Part shown: piece by piece, positions 1 to 13,400 of the stretch
Numbering within the stretch: the stretch's first letter is position 1
How the letters are laid out: each line of letters starts with the position of its first letter
Origin: Pachyseris speciosa
Lineage: Eukaryota > Cnidaria > Anthozoa > Scleractinia > Pachyseridae
Reading direction: 5' to 3'
NCBI GenBank assembly: GCA_016490735.1
Contig: JAEMWC010000961.1
Location: 93,501-157,500, forward strand
DNA: 64,000 nucleotides
The notes under the pieces: model-generated
Told to the model about the DNA's origin: nothing
Databases searched by the model: none
The model's input: the letters and a program-made list of their open reading frames with translations, nothing else
Made by a program: the position numbers and the translations under genes

Positions 1-384
1 AATGACGTGATCTCTGAAATCGAACATTGGCGAATATTTAGTTTGACTACTACACTCTCGTTATCTACTGGCGCGTTGTGATCATACTGCAGTCTTCTTG
101 GTTATAAGACAAGTGAAAATACACAAATCGTTGTCAGAATATTTAATCGAGTTTTTCTGTCATCGAAACTGAGAAATCTTGCCGTTAAAAGGGCTGTTTG
201 CACGCTCTTCCGTGCACGCGCAGAAACTCCCACGAAAATCAGAGCGAGCATTCTAGACTCGGCTCCAGACCCTGTGCGTCGGAAGATCTGAATTTTCGGT
301 ACCAGTGCCCTATAGTTATATCAAGCAGGTGGCCTATCTAGCGCTCAAAATAGCAAATCAAAATTGACACGTCTTTTAAACGTC

Positions 385-456
385 GGCCTGTTGGTCTAGT
401 GGCATGATTCTCGCTTTGGGTGCGAGAGGTCCCGGGTTCGACTCCCGGACAGGCCC
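385..456 (+). tRNA. tRNA-Pro (anticodon TGG)
   Basis: A complete 72-nt cloverleaf can be folded by eye. The acceptor stem GGCCTGT (385-391) pairs with ACAGGCC (449-455) and C456 is the discriminator base. The anticodon stem CTCGC/GCGAG encloses the 7-nt loop TTTGGGT, which places TGG at 417-419. The T arm carries GGTTCGACTCC and the D arm TGGTCTAGTGG, the usual B and A boxes. There is no intron and no encoded CCA. A run of seven T beginning about ten bases downstream is a good RNA polymerase III terminator. All stems pair perfectly, unlike the tRNA-headed SINEs elsewhere in the window, so this looks like a working gene. Confidence 0.95.
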
Positions 457-2073
457 GTTGGGATATTTTTTTCACTTTTTCCTCGCTATTTTTGTTTTTA
501 GATATTTTTTTTAGATATGTTTTTAGATATTTTGATCCAGTATAGATGATGAAAAACAGTCTCCTTTTCGGTACACATTTGCTGGTCTTACATCTCTTGC
601 CTTGAACTGTCTTTAATATCGTCACGAAGAGCGGATAAAGAAAAACAAAAAACTCGATCGCGAATTTTGCGTGAGCGGATTTCATTTGGAAAAACCAAAT
701 ATTACATATATAAAGCAAGGAAAATAAGCAAGAATACCCTAATTGACTGTGTGATACCAAGAGATTATATAATCTCTTAGTGATACTGAATAAAAGGGTA
801 AAATTTTTACCCATTGTAAGAACTATTCCTTAAGATGCTGTGAGCAGGAACGCGCTATTTTCGTAAGGCTGTATTTCAGAACCTTCGAAGACTTTTTGTT
901 GCCAATGACTGCTATATATGCGCGCGCACATAGATCGAGCACGATTCTAGGGTCAATTGGTTGCTAAGCAAATTTGCAGCTAATTCCTTTGCGCTGTTGC
1001 TAGCTAGATTCCAAAGAAAATGATTGGTTTTCAGTGGTATTAACGCAGGAAACGTACGTTAAGGTAAGTGAAACATCATAAATATCTTTTAGTTGTGGAG
1101 GAATCTATTCCCTCCCCTGGTAATTCATGTATTTTCCTGAGTTGGGACTCGAAAACCTGAGAGAAATTTCATTGGTTTATAAACAAAACAATATCATTAC
1201 GCGCGATTTATTCAAAATATAAGCATTAATATTTGCATCCGCGATTTATCACGTTTCATAGATTTGGACATGTAGGAAAACTGAAATCTGTAGAAACATG
1301 AGTGATGGGCTATTTCGATTTTTTTCATATCTTGGCAAAACAACTGAAGAAAAGTTGTCATGTTTCTTTACATCCGACACTCGAAGATACTAATTATTTC
1401 AATCCCCATACGACTATCGTAAACAGTTTCCACCAGTCAGAGTGCGCTTCATACTTGAATGTTCTCTCTCAAAAATCCGAGCTAACATTTTGCAAAATAG
1501 GGTTTATTTGTTAAATCTGTGTTTACTTACATTAATCTTTAGCAATACGGCGTCGTTCTGTTTTTCACACATGAAAATGGAAACGTTCGTGGAGTCCAAG
1601 GGAACTGAATCGTAGTCTGTTTTGAATAAGTGAAACTAAAGTTTTCTTTCCAATACCTTTCCAGAGCCATTTTTATGAGGCCTTCCAAGGGGTAGAAGCT
1701 ACAAGCGACATGGCTCCGAAAACAGGCGACAATCTTCTCCCAAAACGCCGACAACCGACAGAAATTGGCAGAAAACGCGACACATTCGCAACCATTCCTC
1801 TTTGTTTTTGTTGCGACAGCGACATTTGTCCCCCAGTAACGAAACAAGCGACAGATAGAGTCGTAAACGAGCGACAAAGCGACACCAGACCGCCCCTTAG
1901 AAGGCCTCTTTTATGACCCCAGTTGCCGTTTTAGTTCCAAAAGGTGTCTACCGCATAGATAATAAAGGAACATTTGGGTTCCCATTAATTGAGGTCTATG
2001 ATTTGACTGGCGCTACTGGTTCGCTAATAACCTAAGGGAATCCTAATGGATCTGGTACCGTTATTTTTTGCAG
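457..2073. other. Intergenic stretch with possible upstream exon of the GIY-YIG gene
   Basis: No convincing coding region is visible. A strong splice donor (TTAAG followed by GTAAGT) lies at 1063/1064, and a strong acceptor (TTATTTTTTGCAG) ends at 2073, just before the GIY-YIG start codon. A non-coding first exon ending at 1063 is therefore plausible, which would place the promoter near 900-1000. The segment at about 1665-1915 has short inverted ends (ATGAGGCCTTC / GAAGGCCTCTTTTAT) and GCGACA-rich contents and may be a small mobile element. Confidence 0.4.
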
Positions 2074-2088
2074 AAGTGATAAATCGAG

Positions 2089-2841
2089 ATGAAAAGATCC
2101 GAGGAAGATGATGCTACACGAAAAGAAACGGAAGGGGGCCGAGACCAGCTAAAAATTGTTCAATTTTATCGTGAGAAAATGAATCTCCAACCTCTTCACA
2201 GCGCGTTACGAAGCTTCAATGTACAAGAGGGTGCAAGAACGTCTGGAGTTTACGAGATTTATCGAAACAACGAGGTTAGAAGCATGCCACTTTGTTGGGC
2301 TTTGAAAGTTAGAGATTGCTAGTCGCGTGAAAATAATATTGAAGACTTAAGAGATAAATTCTAAAAGTCAGAGATGCGTTGGCTCAAAACCAGGCACAAA
2401 ACCATGGTGCACAATGTTTTTCAAAAGTTATGCGATCGTTATTTGGATTCTTCCGTGCGTCGGCGATAAGTCCTTCTTCGAGCTTCCAGTTGTGATTGGT
2501 TCTTTGCTCTTTTCGCGTTAATTGATTGGTCAGAAGTAATTTACTGAAATTTTCTCTTTTTCTTCCCACAGCTCATCTACGTTGGTGGAAACCCATATTT
2601 CAGCAACATCCGGGACTGTCTGAATGCCCATTTCAGCGGAAATGATGGGCTTCCCATTGGTCGATACCTGAGTGGCCCGGGGAAGCGGCGATGGAGAAAC
2701 ATTGCTGTGCGATGGATGACGTGTCTGAACCCGCCAGAAATCGTATATTATTTGTTAGAAGAACATCAGATAACACATGGAAGCTTGCCAATATACAATA
2801 ATGCTCCGAACTCGGACACGAGGGACTGGGACTCGGACTGA
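2089..2841 (+). CDS. Small GIY-YIG domain protein, two coding exons (151 aa)
   Basis: Coding exons are 2089-2274 (62 codons) and 2572-2841 (89 codons plus stop), joined in phase 0 by a GT-AG intron. In-frame TGA and TAA lie just upstream of the ATG inside the same exon, and a good acceptor precedes them, so the start is well fixed. Residues 53-55 are GVY and 65-67 are YVG. R76 lies in the following predicted helix (IRDCLNAHF), E125/E126 come later, and the domain closes with PIYNN (135-139). These match the order GIY, YIG, Arg, Glu, Asn of GIY-YIG nucleases. The first 45 residues are charged and resemble no domain I know. The GIY-YIG fold cuts DNA in UvrC, SLX1 and homing enzymes, but this is not SLX1: there is no RING finger and it is too short. 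Substrate and activity are unknown, and the family assignment rests on motif order only. Confidence 0.75.
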
Positions 2842-4700
2842 CTTGGAAAATGATTCAGAAACAAAGATCCAAACGATTTACTTTTGCTTTCTATTTCGTG
2901 TTCTTCTCTGGTTTACAGAAATCTCCTTAGACTTTTTATTTCATTGTAGCAAGTTTAAAGGCATCTATGTATCTGTACAACGTCCAACACGCGACGAAAC
3001 AGTATATCAAGGTGTAAAGCGCGTATATATCACTGTAACACCCCATTATGTCGGTATGTTTTTGACAGACTTAAAAAGTGATGTTCATTCTGTCACGTAT
3101 AGCTTCGACCATAAAATGCTTCGCGGTTGCTGCAAATTAAAGTCAAATTGCTTCACAGAAGGACTAATGAGAGTAAAATTTGTTCAATGACTGTTTGTGA
3201 CATTTGACATGAGTCGTGGCGAGGAATTGACTTCTCAAGGGAACGAAGTGCATTAACCGTCGGCCGTGAGTCATTCCTTTTTCACGTAGCTTGGTTTGCT
3301 GGATGGGCGCATTGAGTCCCATCATTCGTTCGTTTGTTCTTTACAGCAATCTGTGCGTCTCATGGACTCATGAACAAACAATTACAGAAGCCCATTACTG
3401 CTAACAATTTAAGAAATCGAATGTGGCTTGTACTCTTATCGACAACGATATTTATTAATGGTGGTAATGGTGTGATGTGCCCGATATGCTGGTTGCTTGG
3501 CAGCGGACGAAAGGACAACTGAAAAGAGACAGTGTCCCAGGCAAGAATCGAACTTACGACCTCCGTAACACCTGTCGGATACTCTAACCACTGATCTACT
3601 GGAACCCCTAGTGAACCGGGTCGCTTATCTAGGTTCTTATACAAAGTGACCCACTGATCTGTGAGCTCTATTACCATCATTAATAATTGCATTATCACGC
3701 TGAATCATACTCACATTGTCGAGCCCACAGACCAGTGGGACACTGGCGATTCCTACCTAGGACTCTTATTTCCTTTCAGTTGGCCTTTCACCCGTTGCCA
3801 AGCAACCAGTATAACAACGATATTTGTCTCCATAGTGGTCAAAATGTTGTAGACTCAAAATAAATTTTGACCACTATGATGACGAATATCGTTGTCGATA
3901 AGAGTACAGACAACGCTAAACCACGTTCCATTTGTTGTTACCACAATATCAACGTCAAAGAAAACGAATAAGGCATTGTGTGAAAAGGGCATTGCATCTT
4001 GACTCTTATCGACAAAAGTAGCCAATCAGATTACGAGATTACTAGCAATTGTGGTAACGTAATCCATTCAACAGACAGACAAATGACACAGCCTTTAATT
4101 TAGCACGATAAAAACTTAAGGCTTTCCAGCTTGTTGGGTCGTGCAAATAAAATCAAAACATCTAAAAATTAAAATGAACATTATACAAACAATATACACA
4201 ATAAAATCGTTCATCTAAAAATAATTGTTTGTTAATTGTTAAAACTCTGACTAAGAACCGATTTACATCAAAAAGGGATTTAGAGATTTAGAGACTTTCC
4301 TACCATGCATAGCCTTCTTCATTTATCATCTTGCTTTTCCATTTGTCCATTATTAAAATTCGTTCCTTTTTTACAATTAGTAGCATATCTCCCCTACGCT
4401 TGACCCCTACGTCCAAAAAGGTTTTTAAGAGTCCATTCCAGTATTAAATTTTCCTTTAGCTTCATTGTGCGCACGCTTCCATTGAAACTCCGCAAATGTA
4501 CTTTCTACGTTTCGCAGGCTCAGAGCTAACGAGATTTCTCTTTTCGGGCGCCATTTTACAAACTTCTCCTTCGTTACGTTGTTTTCGTAACCACGGCTCT
4601 CACGAAACCCGTAATTTTAGCACGGGTGCGTAGGAATGCAGAAAGGGCTACGATCTGTTTTAGAAAATAGGCTCTAGGAGACTCAACGGCTGGAGAAGAG
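2842..4700. other. Intergenic region between the GIY-YIG gene and NEK1
   Basis: It holds the 3' end of the GIY-YIG gene (an ATTAAA signal lies near 3136), the nested repeat at 3420-3930, and the presumed NEK1 promoter and 5'UTR just before 4701. I see no TATA box close to the NEK1 start. No other coding exon was recognised. Confidence 0.5.
3420..3930. repeat. Inverted-repeat element interrupted by tRNA-derived SINE copies
   Basis: The arm TGTACTCTTATCGACAACGA at about 3428-3450 reappears inverted at about 3885-3910. A second inner hairpin (TAGTGGTCAAAAT / ATTTTGACCACTA) lies at 3832-3880. Between the arms is a minus-strand SINE copy (about 3480-3700) carrying a tRNA-like B box and the tail ATTACCATCATTAATAATTG, and a partial plus-strand copy (about 3718-3810). 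The same SINE family recurs at 46690-46885. Confidence 0.6.
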
Positions 4701-7700
4701 ATGGAGCGGTACGTGCGAGTGAAGAAAATCGGCGAAGGATCGTTTGGAAAAGCCTTGTTAGTGAAGAAAAAAAATGATGGGAAACAATATGTTATCAAGG
4801 AGATAAGTATTTCCAAGGTAGGTTGTGCTTGCAGTTTATATAATTTTTTAGCATCTGGTTACATTTTCTGCTTCACACCGAGGTAAATGTTTCAGACCAA
4901 AAAAATAATTAGCAACTCCGGAGCCGCCAATTTTTTTCTGCTTGTACGTATGAGCATCACGTTCCATTTCTATCTCTACAGATGTCTCCTAAAGAAAGAG
5001 AGGAATCCAGAAGAGAGGTAACCTTTCTATTTTTGCTTTGTCCCATTTCATAGACAGCTAAAAAACAGTGTTGTGTTAGATAGCTTAAAGGTAAATACAC
5101 CATGCCATGGAATTTTCTTTGCTACGGGCAGACCTCCCTGAGCCGGAAGTTTTCCCAACTATTTTATCTGTAGATTGGAATGTTATCAAAGCTTAATAGA
5201 AGGGTGAAATATTGTTAACTCGTTTATTGGTTGACCGCACTCCCACTTGTTGAAATTTGAATATGGACCACAAAATTAAATTGTATTTTGGATGCTTGTT
5301 ATTGGGGGACTGCGGAAAGTGCTGCAAAATTGATTGGGCTTGACAATGGAAAGGAAGACCTTAGATAACAATGACCGAGACCCAGTTCAGTGATCAGTGG
5401 TTTCAGTGAAAACATGGGTTTGTGGGAGTTGCTCATTCTCGTGTGCTCATAAAAGGTGGTTGCGGTCCTTGTTATTGAAGGATTTCCCACTGGAAAGAGC
5501 TCATAGGTGGTTCGCACGTTAACTCGTTGCCACTATGCTGGTTGACGTAAATAGTAGATCTCTCATTAGTTCTGAGATTTAAGTTGGAGAGGGGGGGGGG
5601 GGGGGTTGTGCTTAATTCTTGTTGCCTGCTTTCGCAATACTGTAATGTTTTACCGTCATGCAAATAAAGCTTGTTGTTGTTGTTGTCAATTAGTAATCAG
5701 TATGTACAATTTCCTTTTATTATTGTATGCACGTATATATTACCAGTATTTCAAACTTACAGTATTTTTATTGACTACTTGCAGGTGAAGGTTTTGGCCC
5801 AGTTAAAACATCCCAATATTGTTTCATATCAAGAATCATTTGAAGGTATTAAAAGTTTATTGAAATGGATTACTTAAAGGCTTTACCATTCTTCACTTCA
5901 AATCTTTTGGTCCTGATGCATTGTCAACTGGTCCTGATGCATTGTCAACTGGTGCAGTCTTCAAACTAAATTTGATTCAAAATCTAATCATATTTCAAGT
6001 TCCTTAACTCAGTGTTTCCAGATGAAAGAGCAGTCTCCGGTCAAAAACCCTAGAGAGCAGGCATCCTGACCTGGCAAATTGAATGGTTGACTTAAGAACA
6101 TTTAGAGAAACACACACCTATATACCCCTTAAAAACTGTTAGTAATAATATTATTAACCCCTTGACTTTGAAAGCTACATGTACCTGTGAATAAATTTCA
6201 TATAGTTGTAAAAGTTGTTGCTATTAGTTTGTCAGTTGTGTTAAGCACATTCTTGCATGTGATAGATGACATACATGTTCAGTATATACTGATTTTGAAA
6301 ATGGGATGGTGAGGTACTGTACATAAATTCTCTTCAGTAGTTGTATACGGTCATCCAATAGACTTGTCAGACAAAAGGATAGCTACACCTGTACAATAAT
6401 TCTCTTGAATTGACACACAGGCATCTCTTATAATTTTGATTCCTTCACCTGAAGGTTGGTCTCCTCTTGAATCAAACTATAACCTGAGTCAAATTTACAG
6501 GGTAATAAATTTACTCAGGTTACTACAGCTGTATAGGGCAGGACGGTGTAAATGCCACCTTTTTTGTTCTTTTGTTAGGTATGGTGAACTGATGGGACCT
6601 TTTTCTTTTTATAACTCTTTTTAAACTTTTTTCCCCCAGAGAATGGAAATTTGTACATTGTTATGGACTATTGTGAGGCTGGTATGTATAGTTAATTATT
6701 AGTCATTTAATAGTGCTTGGGGTATAGATTGTTGTGGATTTCATAGAAGAACACCTGCTAAGATGGGGCTATGAAGTTAACTAGGACTGAGCAGTGAAAT
6801 CTGCTTGGACATGAACATTTGAGTCAATAAATGAACTGTAATTCCTAAACAATAATTTTTTGCGACTTACAGTTGTAAGCTTAAACAAAATAATATTATC
6901 TTATGATAGCACAGGAAAACTGACAGGTATACTGTAATTGTCTTTTGTTTAGTGGGATTAAAATACAGTTAGTAATCCTTATTATGCGAATAGCTTTAGA
7001 CAAAAGAAGTATATAATTTACGTCAACAACAAGACATTCAAAGACACTAAAATAATGGTGCTGTTATTATAATAATTCTAGGCTCTTATGATTACAAAAT
7101 ATTTTAAAATGGGACACTGATTACTAATATTGCAGCACTTATTACAAGATGTTTTTGTAAAAGATATGTTTAGAGTGACTTTTATACATTTTACTCTGAA
7201 ATTCAATTTCAGGGGACTTGTACAAGAGAATAAACAGCCAACGTGGCATACAGTTGCCAGAAGAGCAGGTCAGTAAAGCCTTACTGATGCAAACAATGTC
7301 AAAAAGTAAGGGCATGGTCACTCAAACAAACAAAAATGCTTGTAAACGTATTGATGTTTTGTATGACAAAATAACAAGATAAGTTTAATACAGGCTATGT
7401 TCATTTGTTGTTTTGAGGTACACTGAAAATAACATCAATGTGTTTTTCTTTTGTTGCAGGTTTTGGACTACTTTGTTCAGATATGCTTGGGACTAAAGCA
7501 CGTTCATGATAGAAAAATTCTTCACCGGGATTTAAAATCACAGGTCTGCTGCAGTGTACATTTCGTTTGTTTTATCTGTAAAACAAAAAGGTAGTCCAGT
7601 AAATTTTTATAATCAGTTTGACTTCATGTCCGTATTTGTAAATAATTGAAGAGCTTGGTGCAAAAGGGGTGTAACTGATGATTCAGCCTTAAAATCTTTA

Positions 7701-10366
7701 TTTCCCTAAAATGTTATTACCTACAGACTTGCCGGCTGTCATGCCTGAAACGTAGGTCCATATTTATTTATGATCTTAGGCTAGAATTTGATGAATTAGC
7801 ATATGACTTTCGCCATTAACTCAAGAAACATCTACAAAAAGGATCTTATGCATGACTGATTTATTTTGAAAAAAACATTTTAAACCACAACAAATTTTAA
7901 TTGTGTACTTCTTTTCAGAACATATTTTTAACAAAAAATGGAATAGTCAAGTTAGGAGATTTTGGAATTGCAAGAGTTTTACACAAGTAAGATCAATAAA
8001 ATACTGTTATTCTTTTTCTTCCATGATACTACATGTATCTATAATGAATGTCAGTATAATTATATACCTGCAGTTAAAATTATTTTTTTGTTTTTAATTA
8101 GCACTATGGAGTTAGCTCGTACAGCTATAGGCACTCCTTACTACTTGTCTCCAGAAATCTGTGAAAACAGACCTTATAACAACAAAAGGTGAGCTAGTAA
8201 CATCTTTACATTAACTGTAAGTCAGTGGGGTCTGTTCTCTAATTCCTTCAAATTAGACCCTACTGACAGTAATATTTTTTAAGAATAGTTTAAAGTAATC
8301 CAAACAATGAAGCCTGATTTTTTTCAGGTTTCTTTTTTAACTGCATAAATTGATGACATCACAATCACTGCAAGGATTGTATCTTACACTCACTCATTTG
8401 CACATATGGTTAATTCAAAATAATCGTTTTGCCATGAGTATATGAGTATCATATCTTGCTCTGACCTATAAGTTTTTATAATTTGCCATGTTTTTAATAT
8501 GTTTCATTTGTTTTGTTTTAGTGATATCTGGTCTCTTGGATGTGTTCTCTATGAACTGTTGACCCTCAAACATGCTGTAAGTATCCAGTTTTTTTCTGAT
8601 TGCATTCCTGTTTCATTATGTTTTGCAGTTGACCCACTGTAAGTTGTCTAACAGCTTGTTAGGGAAATTCCCAGAGCAACAATATTTTATTGTGGAATAT
8701 CTACTAAGACTGTTTTCTACTGTCCAACTAAAGTTGTAAAGAGTTACATTTACAGAATGTCTACTTGCGTTAAAACTATTTGTTAAACAAACAAAATTAG
8801 AATGGCTTGATGGTTTAATTCCTACCTTGTACTATGGCATCAATTGCCAGCTTGGTTCTTTTTTACTCATCTGGGCCGGGTTGTTCGAAAGCCGATTAAC
8901 CCTAATCCAAGATTAAAAATTAACCAAGGAGTTTATTTCTCTATCCACAAACATTGTTAAACGTTGATATCCTACACAATTTTAGATTATAGGACGTCAA
9001 TCCTGAAAAGCAAAAATCAGCAAAAGAAACTTTCATCCAAAAGACAAAAACTGCAACCAAAGTTTACGCTAATCCTGGATTAAGTTAATCGGCTTTCGAA
9101 CAACCGGGCCCTGTAAATTAGTATTATGCAGACCTTTTTTTAAATTACAGTTTGAAGCAGGAAACATGAAGAACTTGGTGCTAAAAATCATACGGTAAGA
9201 CTGTAAAGAATTATTTGAGTTTGTCAACCTTTCCTAATGCAGTTTTTGGCATTTTAAATAGGTGTAGTAAGGTTATAACACAAGAATTGTTAAAAATATT
9301 TTAACTCTTGCAGAAGCTAAAAAAGTTGCTTGTACACTGCAGGTTGGTAACCTGCAGTGTAAGTGTTTTAAGAGAATTCAATAAGCATAAAACATATTAC
9401 AATAATTATTATACTGACAGTAACTAAGTTGCATTTGAAAAAATTAAAAAAAACTTTACAGCACCCCCTTTACCTTCAACCACTGTGAAATATTTCTTTA
9501 TAAATAGAAAGACAGCAGGTAGATATTAATGTCACTTGTGCATTCTTTTTCTACAGAGGATCATACCCACCCATCCCATACAAGTATAGTGCTGATGTGA
9601 GGGGCCTGGTTGCACAACTACTGAAACGGAATGCTCAGTAAGTTCCTTGAGTGAAAACATGGCATGAGGAGTGGATTTCTTCCTTTTGTTTCATACAGCT
9701 TACAGTGTATAGACTGTGAACAGTGTGGGCATGAAGTTCTAAAAAAAGTTAGCTAAAAGCACCTGACAAATTTTGGAAAGTGAGCATGACTCTCAAAAAT
9801 TAATGCTCAAAATCCAAAGTTGTTCAAATACACTCCAGAGGAGAGTATTTGCAGATCAGCAGATTAACACATCTTTTTTATTGATTTTTCAGTGATCGCC
9901 CTTCTGTGAACTCTATTTTGAAGAAACCATTCATACAAAAAAGAATTGAGAAATTCTTGTCCCAAGAGGTAAGTTGTTGAGAGAATGTGATGTCTACTCG
10001 CTATCAAACATTCAAAGAAAGCATCCTCAGTTTTGAAAGAAGACATTGCAGTCAACTTTCTCTTTATGAACACTTGTTTAAAACAGACACCTCTCCAAAA
10101 TGGACATCCAAAGTTGTTCTATACTGGCTATACATTACCTTGTTTCAAGTTACTGAAGTCTGTTTAAGACGTTTACCTCTGATCTTGCTCCGTGAACATT
10201 GTTACAAAGCAACCATCCCCCGCCACCGATTGACTGAGCTGAGCCGTGACAGGTGTTTCAGTTTATGGCCCCCAATGACAGCCCTGGTCTGTCTCTGAGA
10301 GAGATTTGTGACTGTTCATTTACAGTTTCCAATAGGTGTCTCTTTGAGGTACTGTGCAGATCAGCC

Positions 10367-10445
<79 letters not shown>

Positions 10446-13400
10446 TAACAATCTTTTAAGCAATTATCAGACCACAGTTTGTGTTGCATTTCAGCTGAGG
10501 TATATGTACATGTTGAAAAAGTATATCTGTCTATGATTGTAGGTAATGGCAGAGGAGTTCAGCCATACAGTGATTCATCGTATGCCATTGGGTGTGCTCG
10601 GCCAGCAGAGAATGCTTCCGCCCAAACCTGTTAAACTAGCTCCTGGTTAGTACTTAATGACCTGCTAAATCTTCAAGATTCCATTTCAAATGCCAGACAT
10701 TACATAGAGGAATTTGAATGTTCATTTCATTGTTGGAAATAGAGCGTTTTCATTCATGTGGCTACGGGCCATATTGGTTTACTGAAACAACAGAAAGCAT
10801 CTGCATAAAAAATAGAGTTAAATTCCCAGAGGTTTAGCTTAGGACACCAACATTTTTAAGGGCCAGACAAGACACTACCTAATTACCAGAACAATCTATA
10901 TATATCATTTTTGTCCAATCACACTCATATACTTAAAATACATGTCTTTTCTTTATTTTTAAATACCGCCTAGTAATATTTAATGCTTTGCTTTGCTTCT
11001 CGGAGATTTCCCCGCCACAGTCCTTCCTTCAAAATTGTATGTACACTTTAAATTTAATATTAATTAGCTATTTATTACCTTTTCTATTCTACTTGTAATT
11101 TTTTCTATGTGGCCAGATAATAAATAAATAAATAAATAAACATTGCTGCCATTTCTTTGTTTTGGGACACCAACATGGCCGCCATGACATCATGTGAAAT
11201 CACTCTATACTGGTCATGCATGACGTAGATTGACTCTAATTAATCTGAAGTTGTTCATGTATGCCTTCCCATGCAGCTCCTCAAAAGTACAGCAAGCCAA
11301 AAGCTAAATATGGAGTATCTGTCGCAAAGAAGAAGCCTGCTCCTGTGAAGTAAGAATGACTCAAATTTAATCTAAACTGCTGAGTTCAGTTTGGTATAAT
11401 TATTAGGAAAGCACAAGTTGAACCCATAACCCCTCACTTGGTACACATAATTGCATTGCCCTTGTAATTCTTACTTTCTTGGGTTACGTCAGGGTTATCA
11501 TTAGAAGGCAGCAACCACCTATTATGCACACCTAACAGCCACAGAGTAGGCGAGGTTACCCCTAGTTTGAAAACAAGCTGAATGACAACAGGTGTGAAGA
11601 TTTCCTTTGGTTTATGGGTATACTTCAAAACCAACTGGTTGCCTGGTTATGTAGGAAGATGGCAACTGGGAAATTTAGAGTTCATTCATGTTTTCATTAA
11701 GAATTGTAGTAACAGGGGAATAGCATAAACTAACAGGAGAATTGTTATGAATTCAAAAGACAAAGCTCTTTCAGGAAGCAAGCAAAATTTAGCAGGTCGG
11801 AGAATTCTGCGTAGTAGCCGGAGAATTCTCCAATCTCTGATGCCTAATGAACACCCGGTGTACCATTTACATCATCAACCATGAGTGTTGTAAAGGTTCC
11901 TTAGACTTCTCAAGTTGCAAAATGTTTTACAATGAATTGAGGAGCCCAGCTGCTTGGAAACCAAGTCCTGCAAAACTAACTGATTTCATCCAGAGTTACT
12001 TTGACTGTTTACTTCTAATGATTATACAGTGTTAAAATGTTTCATGTTTCATAGATGGCTTATGTTTTTCCTAAGGAAACCCAGCTCTGGGGATGCAGGT
12101 AAGAAACCCTCCAGACCAAGCAGTGCAGCACAGGAAAGACCTGCTGCTGACAAGAAGAAAGAATCGGATGCTCGTGAAAGGAGGCGTAAGGAGATGATGC
12201 AGAACCAGGTAGAATTAGTGGGCATTACAATAATTGAAGAGGCTAGTGGAAAACCCTCCTAAGTGACTATTTAGGTCAAAAAAATTTTTCGTCAAAAGTG
12301 CCCTATTTTTTGCATGTGGCCTTCAATTTACTTACTTAACAATGCCTTGTTATTTTTTTCACCAATTTAAATAAGTAAAATATAAATATAAATAAATAAG
12401 GAAATTGAAGGTCATATGCAAAAATTCAGGCACTTTTGACGAAAAAATTTTTTGACTTAAATAGTCACTTAGGAGGGTTTTCCACTAGCCTCTTCAATTA
12501 TGATTGCAGCATGCTTGTGAATGATTTGACTGAATATTTTTAATCTTTCTTAATGATTTCTTTGTAGGAACAGATGTACCAGGACTACATGAAGAAAGTT
12601 CAAAAGCAAAGATGGGAACGTCAGCAGGTATTGAATGCATCTGTAACCTGGTGCAATTACAGCCCAGCTTTTTATTGTGTGTTGGACACAGTTCCTAGCG
12701 GTTCCTAGTTTTAGCTGATGCACCAGTAGTTAAAGAATATAACTGTAACCTGTACATAGTCTAAAACGTTCCAAAACTGACAGTTTATGGAAATGTTGTT
12801 TAAGTGGCTAACCTCCCTTTGTGGCCCGGGTAAAAGTGAAAAATTATCAGAGTGGTTTTCAACCAGTGTACAACTTACAGATATTGTAGTCACGTACTTG
12901 TTTATGTGCATTCCATATTTTTTTTTAAATACAATTACATGGTTGTGCAATAAGTTACACGCACAGTAGGTTAGCTACAAAAATACCTGATCAATGTCTG
13001 TTTTCAATCATTACTGGACATTGTGTATTGTATTGTGTAGTTTTTGCATACTCACTGAATCAGTAACTGAACTTTATTTCCAGCGTGAGCAGATCAATAA
13101 AGCTAGAGAACAGGCTTGGAAAAATACACTGAGCGTTGGACTAAGCCCTGAGGTACTAAAAATTAATAAAGTACATTTAATTTTATAAATGCATAATTAT
13201 TCTAAAAGGGCATTCATCACTGTTATTGACAGTGAGGAGTGGTTGTCACTGGTCCTGGAAAGGACTGGAATTTTAGTCTTTTCTAACATTTTCCAGGACT
13301 GGAAAGTCCTTAAGAGAATGGTAGAAAGTCCTGTAAACTCAAGTAATAAAGTTTTTATGAAAGACATTGAGCAGCAGCCAGATGGAAAGATCCAACATCC

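Noticed and set aside
10253..10536. Open frames coding poly-Ile and poly-Asn
   Set aside because: They are translations of the AAT microsatellite in NEK1 intron 12 with no splice or start support.
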